Made by a program: the position numbers and the translations under genes
The notes under the pieces: generated by a model
Databases searched by the model: none
Told to the model about the DNA's origin: nothing
What the model saw: the letters and a program-made list of their open reading frames with translations, nothing else
NCBI RefSeq assembly: GCF_900102855.1
Contig: NZ_FMWD01000002.1
Coordinates: forward strand, 124,001 to 188,000
Direction of reading: 5' to 3'
From: Thiohalomonas denitrificans
GTDB lineage: Bacteria > Pseudomonadota > Gammaproteobacteria > Thiohalomonadales > Thiohalomonadaceae
DNA length: 64,000 nucleotides
Part shown: positions 1-9,645 of the stretch, one piece after another
Position numbering within the stretch: the stretch's first letter is position 1
How the letters are laid out: every line of letters begins with the position of its first letter

Positions 1-1160
1 CCTGCCGGTTCGAGCGGCAGGGGCAATTCCCCACGGTAACCAAGCTACGGGTGATTAGCAGGCATCAGCAGCTGATTCGGCTTGATTTCGAGGATGGTTT
101 TCCCGGCTACAGCGCGGAAGGCCTGTTCGACCATTACCAGGATCGCCTCGCCGACACCGACGTGATCGTCCTGTCTGACTACGGCAAGGGTACCCTGCGC
201 TCAGCCCGGGCCCTGATTTCGGCAGGACGCGCCGCCGGGAAACCGGTACTGATCGATCCCAAGGGTACCGATTTCGAGCGTTACCGCGGCGCGACGCTCA
301 TTACCCCCAACCTTGGCGAATTCGAGGCCGTGGTTGGGATCTGTCGTGACGAACACGAATTGGAGCTGCGCGCCGAGCAGTTGCGGCGGGAACTGGAGAT
401 CCAGGCACTGTTGGTGACCCGCAGCGAGCGTGGTGTGAGCCTGTTTATCAAGGATGAGCCGCCGCTGCACCTTCCGACCCACGCCCGGGAGGTGTTCGAT
501 GTCACCGGAGCAGGCGACACCGTGATCTCCACGCTCGCAGGTGCGCTCGCCGCCGGTGCAAGTTTTGAAATGGCAACCAGCCTCGCGAACCTCGCCGCCG
601 GCGTAGTGGTCGGCAAACTGGGCACGGCTACCGCAACGGTTCCGGAGCTGCGTCAGGCTATGCGGCAGCAGGAGCCGCTCAGCCGTGGAGTAATGGATGA
701 GGAGGCGCTGGTCGGGATTGTGCGCGATGCCAGGGCCCACGGTGAGCGAATAGTTATGACTAACGGTTGCTTCGACATTCTACACGCCGGTCACGTCGCC
801 TATCTGCAGCAGGCAGCGGCGCTGGGCGATCGACTGATTGTCGCTGTCAATAACGACACCTCTGTACGAAAACTCAAGGGGGAAGGCCGCCCCATCAACC
901 CGGTAGAACAGCGAATGGTAGTGCTGAACGCTCTGGAGAGCGTCGACTGGGTCATTCCTTTTTCGGAAGAGACCCCCGAACGTCTGATCTGCAAGCTACT
1001 GCCGGACACGCTGGTGAAGGGCGGCGATTACCGCCCAGAGGAGATCGCCGGCGGCCCCTGCGTACAAAAAGCGGGGGGCAAGATCGTTATTCTCGACTTC
1101 GTCGATGGCTGTTCGACAACCCGCATCGTCGAGAACATCCGGGAGCAAAACCGCGACTAA
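1..1160 (+). CDS. hldE: Bifunctional heptose-7-phosphate kinase / heptose-1-phosphate adenylyltransferase HldE (5' end outside window)
   Basis: Cytoplasmic enzyme of ADP-L-glycero-beta-D-manno-heptose synthesis for the LPS inner core. It phosphorylates heptose 7-phosphate and later adenylylates heptose 1-phosphate. The frame is open from base 3 with no start codon, and its first visible residues ([20 protein letters not shown]) match the interior of HldE, so the gene begins upstream; about 385 residues are visible against roughly 475 in the family. The ribokinase-type anion-hole and catalytic motif DVTGAGDT lies near base 500. The nucleotidyltransferase half starts near base 755 with [12 protein letters not shown] (the HxGH motif) and ends with [11 protein letters not shown]. 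hldD follows 13 bases later on the same strand, so the two are probably co-transcribed. The internal GTG at base 51 should not be taken as the start. Confidence 0.95.
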   Translation, partial: CRFERQGQFPTVTKLRVISRHQQLIRLDFEDGFPGYSAEGLFDHYQDRLADTDVIVLSDYGKGTLRSARALISAGRAAGKPVLIDPKGTDFERYRGATLITPNLGEFEAVVGICRDEHELELRAEQLRRELEIQALLVTRSERGVSLFIKDEPPLHLPTHAREVFDVTGAGDTVISTLAGALAAGASFEMATSLANLAAGVVVGKLGTATATVPELRQAMRQQEPLSRGVMDEEALVGIVRDARAHGERIVMTNGCFDILHAGHVAYLQQAAALGDRLIVAVNNDTSVRKLKGEGRPINPVEQRMVVLNALESVDWVIPFSEETPERLICKLLPDTLVKGGDYRPEEIAGGPCVQKAGGKIVILDFVDGCSTTRIVENIREQNRD

Positions 1161-1173
1161 GGGATAGTGAACG

Positions 1174-2127
1174 ATGTTCATCATCACCGGCGGTGCCGGC
1201 TTCATCGGTAGCAATCTGGTCAAGGCCCTGAACGACCGGGGACACACCGATATACTGGTAGTGGACGACCTCAGCTACGGTGCCAAATTCAGAAATCTCG
1301 CCGACTGCGAGATCCGCGACTATATGGACAAGGATGACTTCCTGACGCAGGTGACGACCTCAGGGCTAAATCCGGACATCGAGGCCCTCTTTCATCAGGG
1401 CGCCTGCTCGTCCACCACCGAGTGGGACGGGCGCTTCATGATGCGCAACAATTACGAGTACTCAAAACAACTGCTGCACGCCTGTTTGGAACGGCAGGTG
1501 CCTTTTCTCTACGCCTCTTCCGCATCGGTGTACGGGGCCGGACCCGTTTTCCGCGAGCAGCGCGAGCACGAACAGCCGCTCAACGTCTACGGCTACTCCA
1601 AGTTTCAGTTTGACCAGTACGTCCGTCATCTGCTCCCGGGTGCCGGGAGTCCCATCGTTGGCCTGCGCTACTTCAATGTCTACGGCCCGCGGGAGCAGCA
1701 CAAGGGATCGATGGCGAGTGTCGCCTTCCACCTCAGCAATCAGCTCCGAGTGGGGGAGACGATCCGCCTGTTCGAGGGTTGCGACGGCTACGAAAACGGC
1801 GGCCAGAGACGCGATTTTATCCATGTCGACGATGCGGTGGCCGTCAATCTCTGGTTTCTGGACCATCCGGAAAAGCGCGGCATCTTCAACTGCGGTACCG
1901 GGCGCGCCCAGCCCTTCAACGACGTCGCTCGGGCGGTAATTGCCTACCACGGCCACGGCCGTATCGAATATATCCCTTTTCCCGAACACCTAAAGGGCCG
2001 CTATCAGAGCTTCACCGAAGCGGATCTCAGCTTCCTGCGTGCCACTGGCTACGAGCGGGAATTCCTCACCGTGGAGGAGGGGGTGCATCGTTACTTGGCT
2101 TGGCTCCAGCAACACCCCTGCGGGTAA
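1174..2127 (+). CDS. hldD: ADP-L-glycero-D-manno-heptose-6-epimerase HldD
   Basis: Epimerises ADP-D-glycero-manno-heptose at C6 to the L,D form, the last step before heptose transfer to lipid A-Kdo. The 317 residues fit the family (about 310). The N terminus carries the Rossmann NADP-binding motif [10 protein letters not shown]. The SDR catalytic Tyr and Lys are in [12 protein letters not shown] (YxxxK), and the serine of the triad in [17 protein letters not shown] is the usual substrate-pocket motif of extended SDRs. Its position just behind hldE and the shared pathway support one operon. The ATG has an AAGGGATAG-like leader. It converges on the GT9 gene, whose stop is only 13 bases away, with no terminator between. 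Confidence 0.96.
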   Translation: MFIITGGAGFIGSNLVKALNDRGHTDILVVDDLSYGAKFRNLADCEIRDYMDKDDFLTQVTTSGLNPDIEALFHQGACSSTTEWDGRFMMRNNYEYSKQLLHACLERQVPFLYASSASVYGAGPVFREQREHEQPLNVYGYSKFQFDQYVRHLLPGAGSPIVGLRYFNVYGPREQHKGSMASVAFHLSNQLRVGETIRLFEGCDGYENGGQRRDFIHVDDAVAVNLWFLDHPEKRGIFNCGTGRAQPFNDVARAVIAYHGHGRIEYIPFPEHLKGRYQSFTEADLSFLRATGYEREFLTVEEGVHRYLAWLQQHPCG

Positions 2128-2140
2128 ACAAAACCAACCG

Positions 2141-3217
2141 CTACCCTTCCGCCATCACCGCATCGAGCTTTGCTATCACGTCTGCCACATGGATCCGGCT
2201 CATTGTCTCGGCATCGCGGACCCGAATGCCCCAGGGCAATGCCTCCAACTCCTTCCCGAACTTCTCCCGTATCGCCTCCGGGTAGCGGTCCACCACCCAC
2301 CGCTGACTGAGATAGGGGCCGGTCCGAAGGGTATTGGAGGTGGCGTAGAGCCCGATGACCGGGCGGTCGACGGCCGTGCCCATGTGGGCCGGCCCGGAAT
2401 CGGGGGAAAGGATAACCCGCGCCCGCTCCAGCACTGCCAATAGCTGCTTGAGATTGGTCGCGCCGATCAGATTGATGGGAGTATGGCGGGCCCGGGCGCA
2501 AATGGCTTCACCATACTCGCGCTCCAGCTCACTCGGGCCACCGGTCAGCACCACCTGCATGCCGTACCGTTCAGCGGCGTAATCGACCACCCTCGCATAG
2601 CGTTCGGCCGGCCAGTTACGAAAGTTCCGAAAGCGATCGCTGGAACAGGGGCTGATCACCAGCACCGGCCGCTCCGTCGGGACCTGTTCGGCCGCGAACC
2701 GACGAGCTGCTTCGGGGATCGGAATATCCCAGCGCATCACCCGCTCCCGGATTCCCAGCGCCTCGGCGAAGCCGAAAAAACCATCCAGCACATGCTGGCG
2801 CTGTCGTGCATCGATATGTTGATTGGTAAACAACCACTGAGCATCCTTCGCTCGTTCCCGGTCAAAACCAAGTCTTATCGGTGCGCGCACCAAAAGGCTC
2901 ACAAGGCTGGCCCGCAGAGATACCTGCATATGCAGAAACAGATCGAAGCTGCGGCCCCGCAGCGCACGACGAAGATCGCCGTACGCCTGCCATCCTTTAC
3001 CCTTATCGAATACGACGAACTCGATTCCCGGCAAATCTCCGACCATCGAATATTCCAGCTTCCCGATGATCCAGGTGATCCGGGTGTCGGGCCAATGGGC
3101 CTGTAACGTACGCACCACCGGCACCATATGGGTAATGTCGCCCAGGGCCGACAGGCGCAGCAGGCAGACTGAATCCGGCGGCCGCACAGCCAGCTGTTCG
3201 AGACTCTTTCCGTTCAT
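2141..3217 (-). CDS. Glycosyltransferase family 9 (heptosyltransferase, WaaC/OpsX-like)
   Basis: Predicted LPS heptosyltransferase using ADP-heptose on the cytoplasmic face of the inner membrane. The 358-residue protein starts with the GT9 pattern LLRLSALGDITHMVPVVRTL (conserved SxxGD). The C-terminal domain has the ADP-heptose site: SPCSSDRFRNFRNWPAERYA, VLTGGPSELE and ILSPDSGPAHMGTA. Family rules do not separate WaaC, WaaF and WaaQ by eye. The SALGDITH start and C-terminal LYATSNTLRTGPYLS resemble the OpsX/WaaC side, so heptosyltransferase I is the better guess. The adjacent hldE-hldD pair makes its donor. It is transcribed against hldD and no partner gene shares its strand. Confidence 0.85.
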   Translation of the reverse strand: MNGKSLEQLAVRPPDSVCLLRLSALGDITHMVPVVRTLQAHWPDTRITWIIGKLEYSMVGDLPGIEFVVFDKGKGWQAYGDLRRALRGRSFDLFLHMQVSLRASLVSLLVRAPIRLGFDRERAKDAQWLFTNQHIDARQRQHVLDGFFGFAEALGIRERVMRWDIPIPEAARRFAAEQVPTERPVLVISPCSSDRFRNFRNWPAERYARVVDYAAERYGMQVVLTGGPSELEREYGEAICARARHTPINLIGATNLKQLLAVLERARVILSPDSGPAHMGTAVDRPVIGLYATSNTLRTGPYLSQRWVVDRYPEAIREKFGKELEALPWGIRVRDAETMSRIHVADVIAKLDAVMAEG

Positions 3218-3654
3218 GAGAAAAGACGAAGCGGAGGACGGTGAATCTTACCATACGGCAGCATAGCCAGCCATTTCGCACCGGGCGGTTCGGTGTAGTG
3301 CCCAACTACCCGAGTTAAACGACGCAACCGGGCAACGCCCTGGCGATTCCACTTTGCAAAACCGCATGGCGTTATTGATGCCGGGCTACAACACGCAGTA
3401 CGCTACTATCCGGATTACTCGTCACGTCGCCGCTGATCGCTCGTTGGTGCCGGACCAGAGGCCACGCCTGGCTCAATTATCGGCCGCCCTTCCCCTGAGG
3501 CCCAGATGATGCTTGTACAACCAAAGTCAAAGAACCGAGGCCTCTCTCCGGCTCGAGAGGTCAGCATTGCCTCGAAAAGAGAACCACATCTCGCCTTCGC
3601 AGTTCCCCCAGAGACCGGTTTCACTTTGTTCAAACAACAAGAGGGGTCAACAAC
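3218..3654. other. Intergenic region between divergent GT9 and GT2 genes
   Basis: About 440 bases separate the divergently transcribed heptosyltransferase and WaaE-like genes. It must hold both promoters, but I could not pick convincing -35/-10 pairs. A purine-rich ribosome-binding site (AGAGGGG) lies about 10 bases ahead of the ATG at 3655. Short open frames here have no recognisable content. Confidence 0.4.
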
Positions 3655-4437
3655 ATGAGTTCCGTCAGACCGCATACCTTGTCGGTATGTATCATTACCT
3701 TGAATGAAGCGGACCGGATTGAACGTTGTCTACGATCGGTGCGGGAAATAGCCGACGAAATTATCGTATTGGACAGTGGTAGTACTGATGGAACTATTGA
3801 CATCGTCAAGCGCTATACCGATAAAGTCTGGGTTACGGATTGGCCGGGGTACGGCCCGCAGAAGCAGCGCGCTCTTGATAAAGCCACTCAGGAATGGGTT
3901 TTGTCCATCGATGCAGACGAAGCATTGGACGAAACAGCCCAGCAGGCACTGAAGACTCTTTTGGAACAGCCAATCATCGAAGAGGTCGCTTTCAAGCTCC
4001 AGTGGGCCGTGATTCGCCATGGCGCGCGTCTCCGTTTCGGCCGCAGCGCCCGCGCCCCATTACGTCTGTTTTTAAGGGAAAACGCCAGCTTCACCATGGA
4101 TCAGGTGCACGAAGCCATTCAACACAAGCACGGGAAGGTCGGTAAGTTACAGGGATATCTCTTGCACTACACAGCGAGGGATTACGGCCATGCACTTGAG
4201 AAAAACGCCAAATATGCATGGCTCGGGAGTCAGAAATACTATGATCGCGGTAAACGAAACCGAAGCCTTTCACTGGTTTTCATGCGCGCGATATGGACTT
4301 TCTTCTGGATATACGTAATTCGGGGCGGTTTTCTTGATGGCCGCATCGGCTTCATTGTGGCGATGAACTATGCCCAGGGAAACTTCAACAAGCATGTAGG
4401 CCTGTGGCTGCTCACACGTGAAAATAAATCCGATTAG
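3655..4437 (+). CDS. Glycosyltransferase family 2, WaaE/KdtX-like LPS core transferase
   Basis: Predicted LPS inner-core glycosyltransferase. WaaE of Klebsiella and Serratia adds glucose to heptose I, but the sugar here is unknown. The 260 residues have the GT-A layout: the start LSVCIITLNEADRIERCLRS, EIIVLDSGSTDGT for nucleotide binding, then SIDADEALD as the DxD metal site. The acceptor-side motif is DQVHEAIQ, and FLDGRIGFIVAMNYAQGNF is the hydrophobic C-terminal segment seen in WaaE proteins. The upstream AGAGGGG is a good ribosome-binding site. Placement next to a heptosyltransferase fits a core-assembly role. No terminator follows; 58 bases separate its stop from the convergent gene. Confidence 0.82.
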   Translation: MSSVRPHTLSVCIITLNEADRIERCLRSVREIADEIIVLDSGSTDGTIDIVKRYTDKVWVTDWPGYGPQKQRALDKATQEWVLSIDADEALDETAQQALKTLLEQPIIEEVAFKLQWAVIRHGARLRFGRSARAPLRLFLRENASFTMDQVHEAIQHKHGKVGKLQGYLLHYTARDYGHALEKNAKYAWLGSQKYYDRGKRNRSLSLVFMRAIWTFFWIYVIRGGFLDGRIGFIVAMNYAQGNFNKHVGLWLLTRENKSD

Positions 4438-4495
4438 AATCCAACCGGCACATATTGAAACTGGACGTTAGGCAGGTCACTGTTTAGTTGGAGAT

Positions 4496-5548
4496 TTACA
4501 AACCCCAGTATCCCAGTTTTCTACGTTCTTTCAGCGTCCTCAGTAGATTCAATGGCTTTGCCTTCCTGTTTTTCAGACCTGCTCTGGCGATATTCTCCAC
4601 CGCGTTCAGAACGCGTTCACTCGATTTTCCATCTTGATAAGGGTGATAGTCTGCGACAAAGTGTTCGATGCACTCCATCAGCTCTGGGGGTTTCGTCAAC
4701 GCGTGCATTATGGTTTTTTCGATTTCCGCCGGCTCCTCCACATTCAACAGGTGTGCACGACTTCCCCGGCTTCGGTTACGGAAAGTCACCACCGGTTTTC
4801 GTTGAAGCATAAACATAAGCATCACCGACGAAGTATCGGACAACATGACATCCGCTCTTTTCATTAGAGGAATAATGGCGTCCGTCTCGAAGAATTCGAG
4901 GTGCTCACCTTCCATGGCTTTGTACTGATTCACTGTGGCTGCGTCCATTTTAGGGTGAAATTGAACCAGCCAATGCCACTTGCCCTGGTCTCGGAGTGTT
5001 TTGATCGTGTCCACAAGGTGGGGCGCACAGCTTAGGCGAGGGGTAAAGGTAGAGCAGAGCAAGATCGTCGGCTTTTTGTTACCGGCTGCAGAGCCTGAAG
5101 CAGCAGTATCCTGGAACAACGGGTCGACCGCCGCCCAACCCGTTTCGACGACCCTAAAGAATCCGTAGGATTTTGCCAGCTCTTTAAACCGAAGTGTCGT
5201 ATTTGGACCTTGGGTGCAATATAGGTCGAAACACCCGCGAATGTTAAAATGGCCTCGTTTGTCGCTGCGACCAGCCTTCGCAACGTTAAACCCGTGAAAA
5301 ACAGCCACCTTCAGACCCGGGATAAACTGAGGCACACTGTTTCCCGGCACGAGAACAGCGTCTGGAGCCCACTTCTTGACGTCTTTGATGGTCGTCAAGC
5401 GGGCTTCGTCCGCCTTCAGATACTCAGGATGAATGGAACGCCCGGCCAAAAACCAACGCGCTTCACCTCCCCGCTCGCGTATCGCGTCTTGTAGGGGGCG
5501 CAGGATGGAGTAAGCATAATCCTGTTCCGCATAGAGTAAATACTTCAA
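4496..5548 (-). CDS. CDP-glycerol glycerophosphotransferase-like / capsule-type transferase
   Basis: The 350-residue protein resembles the Glyphos_transf superfamily, whose members transfer glycerol phosphate or a sugar to surface polymers. Visible signs are AVFHGFNV in the N-terminal half, ILLCSTFTPRLSC with FHPKMDA (the conserved HP), and DVMLSDTSSVMLMFMLQRKPVVTF, the nucleotide-binding SDxSS signature. There is no signal peptide or membrane segment, so it should be a cytoplasmic, inner-leaflet enzyme. It may decorate the LPS core with a phospho-substituent; that is inference from the flanking genes. The start is the ATG of MKYLLYAEQDYAY. Its promoter should lie in the 500 bases upstream. 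GC content is lower than in the housekeeping genes of the window. Confidence 0.7.
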   Translation of the reverse strand: MKYLLYAEQDYAYSILRPLQDAIRERGGEARWFLAGRSIHPEYLKADEARLTTIKDVKKWAPDAVLVPGNSVPQFIPGLKVAVFHGFNVAKAGRSDKRGHFNIRGCFDLYCTQGPNTTLRFKELAKSYGFFRVVETGWAAVDPLFQDTAASGSAAGNKKPTILLCSTFTPRLSCAPHLVDTIKTLRDQGKWHWLVQFHPKMDAATVNQYKAMEGEHLEFFETDAIIPLMKRADVMLSDTSSVMLMFMLQRKPVVTFRNRSRGSRAHLLNVEEPAEIEKTIMHALTKPPELMECIEHFVADYHPYQDGKSSERVLNAVENIARAGLKNRKAKPLNLLRTLKERRKLGYWGL

Positions 5549-6051
5549 GGGTCTTTTTCCGATTGTAGAAATCGCGCCGGCTGATTATTCTACCAGATTC
5601 CCTGCTGCGCATATTGCGTAGTAGTGTTCGTAAAAGCCGGGACTTCGTGGCACCAAGACGCACGGGAAGGTTTTCTGCCCGCGGCAGCCCATTCGCAAGC
5701 TGGCAATAATCACGTGCTGCCTGGCTGCCGATGACCGAAACGCTCGGTGGCGTTTAGAGTTGGTTCAGGCCTCATGGATCCCCTCATTTTCGCGGCCGTT
5801 CGCCCCGAGATGAGAACTATTCGATGGTCAGCAACAGAGTCGATCGCCGCATAAGGAGACTCGATCCCGCTACGCGCCTTTTTCTGGCAGGCTAAGCACC
5901 GAGTTTTCTTCACGGGAGGCCTGTCATGAACGAGACGATGCGCGAAGGATTCGACCGAGACGACGTTCAGATTTCTTGGTGACGTCTTTGAAGAGGATAT
6001 CCATGCCAAGCGCAGCGCAACGATCACCAAACGCTTAAATGAGCATTATTG
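5549..6051. other. Intergenic region of about 500 bases with a possible transposase scar
   Basis: The region lies between the divergent CDP-glycerol-type transferase and sulfotransferase genes. It has no convincing intact gene. A 106-codon open frame on the minus strand (5710-6030) has no family resemblance and no good ribosome-binding site. The right end, from 5926, has two out-of-phase coding fragments that look like the N terminus of an IS4-like transposase; see the separate entry. Confidence 0.4.
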
Positions 6052-6052
6052 A
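5926..6052 (+). pseudogene. Possible frameshifted transposase N-terminal remnant
   Basis: ATG at 5926, preceded by GGGAGG, opens a frame MNETMREGFDRDDVQ that stops at once. One base out of phase, from about 5969 to the TGA at 6050, reads RFLGDVFEEDIHAKR and then unrelated residues. Joined, the two resemble the start of transposases with an FLGD/HAKR region ahead of the first catalytic Asp, as I remember them for the IS4-like group. The remainder of such a gene is absent; the sulfotransferase ATG starts inside its end. This is a recollection-based match on about 30 residues, so the call is weak. Confidence 0.3.
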
Positions 6053-6882
6053 TGAAAAGAGAGAGAGAACAGATAGACAGTACTCCGTCTGTGCCGGCAC
6101 ACCACCCCTTGACGTTTGTTCTAAGTTTTTCTCACAGCGGCTCAACGCTTTTAGGAAGAATGCTTAATATGCATTCTCGAATTTTATGCGTTGGGGAGCT
6201 GATGCGCATAAAAGAGGCATTAAAGAAAGACTTACGATGCAGTTGCGGCGATCGGATAAAGGAGTGTGAATTCTGGCGACAACATCTCCCGACAATCAAG
6301 CAAAAATACGGTTTAAACTATAGGAAATTCACTCCCAAATTTTATGGTTCGCTTCGAACGGCGTCTCAAAACGAAGCAATCGTGGATCTTTCCAAGACCA
6401 AAGTATTCCGCACGATGACGGGCTATTTTTCCCATTCTAACTGGAAATCGGAGAGTGCAGGCTTTATTGTGCTCTTGCGCGACCCTCGAGGGGTTGGCGC
6501 TTCCTTGCTGAGAACAAACAACAAAGGACTCGATCGCTTTCTGTTTCGTTATAAAAAATGGATGAAAAGATACCAAGAATTAACACGAGGCAGAAAGAGT
6601 AATGTTCTCGCACTGAGATATGAGGATCTTTGCATGTATCCCGAACGAGAACTTAAACGAGTGTGCCAATTTATAGGAACAGCGTTTGAACCACAGATGC
6701 TTCTACAGGCAAATGAGACGCATCATTTTATTCACAGCAGCACTTCAAACTACATGAAGAATATTAATGAGCTTAAAATCGATGAGCGTTGGCGCAGCGA
6801 GCTTTCAGCGGATCAGGTCAGAAGAATCAATGCGGTTATTGAAGATATCGATTTGCTAAAGGATGCTTATCCGCTGGATTGA
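6052..6882 (+). CDS. Sulfotransferase family protein (PAPS-dependent)
   Basis: Predicted cytoplasmic sulfotransferase moving sulfate from PAPS to a glycan or lipid hydroxyl. Near the N terminus FVLSFSHSGSTLLGRML is the 5'-phosphosulfate-binding loop with its Ser/Thr-rich turn. FIVLLRDPRGVGAS is the 3'-phosphate-binding site, with conserved Arg and Ser. LALRYEDLCMYPERELKRVCQFIG is the usual C-terminal motif. CSCGDRIKECEFW is a small Cys cluster found in many bacterial members. ATG 6052 is preferred over the overlapping TTG 6049. The gene is clearly AT-richer than its surroundings, with AT-rich third positions, which suggests transfer. Neighbouring glycosyltransferases suggest a surface polysaccharide acceptor; the true acceptor cannot be read from sequence. 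Confidence 0.8.
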   Translation: MKREREQIDSTPSVPAHHPLTFVLSFSHSGSTLLGRMLNMHSRILCVGELMRIKEALKKDLRCSCGDRIKECEFWRQHLPTIKQKYGLNYRKFTPKFYGSLRTASQNEAIVDLSKTKVFRTMTGYFSHSNWKSESAGFIVLLRDPRGVGASLLRTNNKGLDRFLFRYKKWMKRYQELTRGRKSNVLALRYEDLCMYPERELKRVCQFIGTAFEPQMLLQANETHHFIHSSTSNYMKNINELKIDERWRSELSADQVRRINAVIEDIDLLKDAYPLD

Positions 6883-7072
6883 AGTCGTTGCGGGCCCCTC
6901 AACGGCAATCATATAGCTGGATCGATAAAATCAGGCGGTTCGACCCGAAAAACGTGATTTTTTCGCCGCCAGTGCGGCTAATAACGCTCTCCCAAAATGG
7001 ACGCGTTCCGATCATACTTCAGGATTGTCAACGAAACAGGTTGGCGATCTAACTTATCGAAGGATACTTATC

Positions 7073-8191
7073 ATGCCCGACGGCACTTGCATAAAAGTAC
7101 TCTATGTATTGAACACAACTGATCGGGGTGAGCGGAACATGATTATTGGCCTACATGGGGCCGGGGTCGACGCCACTGTGATATGTCGACCCGATGCTCC
7201 GGGCCGATTGGAACTGGAGGAGGCAGGGATCCGCGTAATTCCGATCCGCATACGTTCGAAAGTGGATTTCGCTGCTATACGCAATTTGCGTCAGCTTCTT
7301 GAAAACGAGTCATTCAGTCTGGTGCACGTGTTTAGCAAGATGCTGCTAGTCAACTATACCTTGGCATCCTGGGGTATGCGCACCCCTGTTGTTGCTTACC
7401 GGGGAATCATCGGCAACCTCAGTTATTGGGATCCATTTTCATGGCTTTCATTCCTGAATCCTCGCATCACACGAATGGTTTGTGTTTGCGAGGGAATCCG
7501 CCAGTTTTTCCTGAAAAAAAGATTTCTCTTTTTCTTCAATTTATTTAAACCTGAAAAAGTTGTAACTATCTATAAAGGACACAGGATCGAGTGGTATCAG
7601 CATCAGCACGATGAGAAACTGTTGCCGGATCTTGGCATACCTTCAGGTGCAAAGACCATTGGTTGTGTAGCCAGGCTGAAAAAACGCAAAGGTATTATCG
7701 AACTGATTCAGGCTATGGAGTTGATTCCCCGTGGCTTGGGACCACATCTTGTGCTGGTGGGCCGTGTGCTCGACAAATCGATATACGCGGCCTATGAGAA
7801 GAGCGCCAGCAAGGATCGCATACATCTTATCGGCTTCCACCCCGAGGCTGCTCGCATTGCCGGCGAGTTTGATATCATCACACTACCTTCGTTACGTCGC
7901 GAAGGCCTGCCGCGAGCCGTGATCGAAGGAATGGCGCAGGCAATTGCACCCGTGGTAACCGATGCTGGAGGCAGTCCTGAACTAGTGGAACCGGGCATAA
8001 GTGGTCTGGTTGTTCCGCCTGGCGATCCGAAAGCCCTTGCGGAGGCATTCACGAAACTGCTCCAAGACGACTACAAGCGGTTGGAAATGGGGCGGCAGGC
8101 ACAACAAAGGATTGGCGAATGTTTCAATGTCCAGCAAAGCGTCGAAAAGACGCTTAAACTCTATACCGAAATACTGGAGCCCTTAGCCTGA
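7073..8191 (+). CDS. Glycosyltransferase family 4 (group 1)
   Basis: A retaining GT-B glycosyltransferase of 372 residues. The start KVLYVLNTTDRGERNMIIGL corresponds to the glycine-rich donor loop that GT4 enzymes have near the N terminus. The C-terminal half has IGCVARLKKRKGIIELIQAM, LVLVGRV and the donor-binding motif LPSLRREGLPRAVIEGMA (E-x7-E). VVPPGDPKALAEAF completes the family pattern. I chose ATG 7073 because an AAGGATA sequence precedes it; the in-frame TTG 7025 would add 16 residues with no clear role. It follows the sulfotransferase by 190 bases on the same strand and probably serves the same glycan. Residues 150-185 are encoded by unusually AT-rich DNA (around 7500-7570). Confidence 0.82.
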   Translation: MPDGTCIKVLYVLNTTDRGERNMIIGLHGAGVDATVICRPDAPGRLELEEAGIRVIPIRIRSKVDFAAIRNLRQLLENESFSLVHVFSKMLLVNYTLASWGMRTPVVAYRGIIGNLSYWDPFSWLSFLNPRITRMVCVCEGIRQFFLKKRFLFFFNLFKPEKVVTIYKGHRIEWYQHQHDEKLLPDLGIPSGAKTIGCVARLKKRKGIIELIQAMELIPRGLGPHLVLVGRVLDKSIYAAYEKSASKDRIHLIGFHPEAARIAGEFDIITLPSLRREGLPRAVIEGMAQAIAPVVTDAGGSPELVEPGISGLVVPPGDPKALAEAFTKLLQDDYKRLEMGRQAQQRIGECFNVQQSVEKTLKLYTEILEPLA

Positions 8192-8521
8192 TCTGCCATC
8201 CGAGTCTGAGTGATTAGTACGCCACCAGTATCAGACCGTCACATCCCGGATGTCGATTGGGTTTAGTGGGCCTCGAGGTTCCGGGTTCCCAACCAAACCA
8301 TTTGCGCTCGAGCCTAGAATCCCACAGATGCACACGTTTACCCAAAGAGCTCGACCCCGCACTCTGCGCCTTGGTTCCAAGATATCGTAGCGCTTTGGCT
8401 ATCGATGCGACTCACGATTCCGTGACAACACTGGCTGGTACTTAGATCGGCTGGGTATGATAATGTGCAGGCTGCGTTGGGAAGATGATACCTTTCGCGA
8501 TTCTCTCGGATTTCTCCTTAA
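8192..8521. other. Intergenic region, no gene seen
   Basis: About 330 bases between the GT4 and acyltransferase genes. No frame resembles a protein and no terminator or structured RNA is evident. The acyltransferase start at 8522 has only a weak purine run (CTCCTTAA is pyrimidine-rich), so its leader is not informative. Confidence 0.35.
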
Positions 8522-9511
8522 ATGGCACCCTCACAAGCTTCTGTAGCATCCAAATACCCAGGCCCCTTCAGGGCCGAATTTCTGTCTCCCCGCTTCTGGC
8601 CGACTTGGGCCGCACTTGGACTATTGTGGCTAATGAGTTGGTTGCCGCGTCCGGTTCGACACGGGATCGGCCGAAGAGCAGGACTGCTTATGCACCGTTT
8701 CAATGACAAGCGGCGCGGGATTAGCTCCATTAATCTACAACTCTGTTTCCCGGAAAAAAGCGACTCCGAACGAGACTCGATGGTGCGGGAGTGTTTCTGC
8801 ATGCTGGGACAGTCAGTGCTGGACTATGGCGTATTCTGGTGGCGCAGTTCCGCTTACCTTGAGCGTTTAATTCGGCTGGAAGGGCTGGAGCATGTTCAGC
8901 GAGAACTGGACGCTGGTCGCGGGGTGGTGCTACTGGTGACCCACAGTCTGTTCCTGGATGCGGGCGGGCTGGCAATTTCACGCAAGATACCCGTTGTCGG
9001 GATGTTCAACCGGGCCAAGAATCCATTGGTTGACTGGTTCATCGCCCGTGGGCGTATACGTTTTGCTGGTGGGGGGCTCATCAGCCGCGAGGAGGGGCTA
9101 CGACCGGGGATTCGGGCATTGCGGGCCGGGATAAGCTTCTACTATCTGGCCGATGAGGATCTGGGCGCGGAACACAGCCGTTTTGTGCCGTTTTTCGGCA
9201 TTCCCCGAGCGACCATCACGGCACTGCCACGGTTGGCGAAGGTGAGCAAGGCGGCTGTGGTGCCGCTGACCAGTTATTGGGATCGTGAAAAGAAGTGCTA
9301 TGTAGCCAAGTGTCTGCCAGCCTTGGAGAATTACCCGAGCGGCGAAGAGGAGGCGGACCTGAAGCGGATGAGTGCCGCCAATGAGGCGCTGATCAAGTTG
9401 GCGCCGGAACAGTATATGTGGCAGTTCCGGCTGTTCAAGACCCGACCGCAAGGTGAGGTTTCGCCCTACCAGGGGTTGCGTCGAGGACAATACACAAGAA
9501 AAGACTCGTAG
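8522..9511 (+). CDS. Lysophospholipid/lipid A acyltransferase, LpxL/HtrB family
   Basis: Predicted inner-membrane acyltransferase that adds a secondary acyl chain to Kdo2-lipid A or a related lipid. The 329 residues include a hydrophobic N-terminal segment (WAALGLLWLMSWLP), the catalytic HX4D motif in VTHSLFLDAGG, NRAKNPLVDWFIARGR, and YYLADEDLGAEHSRFVPFFG. This last is the family motif that normally reads D(Q)(D)xG..xG.FVPFFG. TPRL-type text ITALPRLAKVSKAAVVP follows. LpxL and LpxM cannot be told apart here. It closes the LPS-related segment and lies 330 bases behind the GT4 gene. The start residues MAPSQASVASKYPGPFRAEF are typical of LpxL. Confidence 0.88.
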   Translation: MAPSQASVASKYPGPFRAEFLSPRFWPTWAALGLLWLMSWLPRPVRHGIGRRAGLLMHRFNDKRRGISSINLQLCFPEKSDSERDSMVRECFCMLGQSVLDYGVFWWRSSAYLERLIRLEGLEHVQRELDAGRGVVLLVTHSLFLDAGGLAISRKIPVVGMFNRAKNPLVDWFIARGRIRFAGGGLISREEGLRPGIRALRAGISFYYLADEDLGAEHSRFVPFFGIPRATITALPRLAKVSKAAVVPLTSYWDREKKCYVAKCLPALENYPSGEEEADLKRMSAANEALIKLAPEQYMWQFRLFKTRPQGEVSPYQGLRRGQYTRKDS

Positions 9512-9645
9512 CCGATCATCCTCGCAGATGGCCTTCAAGTCACTCCTTGACTATCGGTCCGGATACTTCCGCCTCTGTGGTGCAAGCCCTATCGAGGCGC
9601 TGCAAGATTGAACACGAGGGGTTTCGCAGCGCTTTAACGCCCGTT

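Noticed and set aside
5710-6030. 106-codon minus-strand frame
   Set aside because: No family likeness, no ribosome-binding site, and it overlaps the possible transposase remnant on the other strand.
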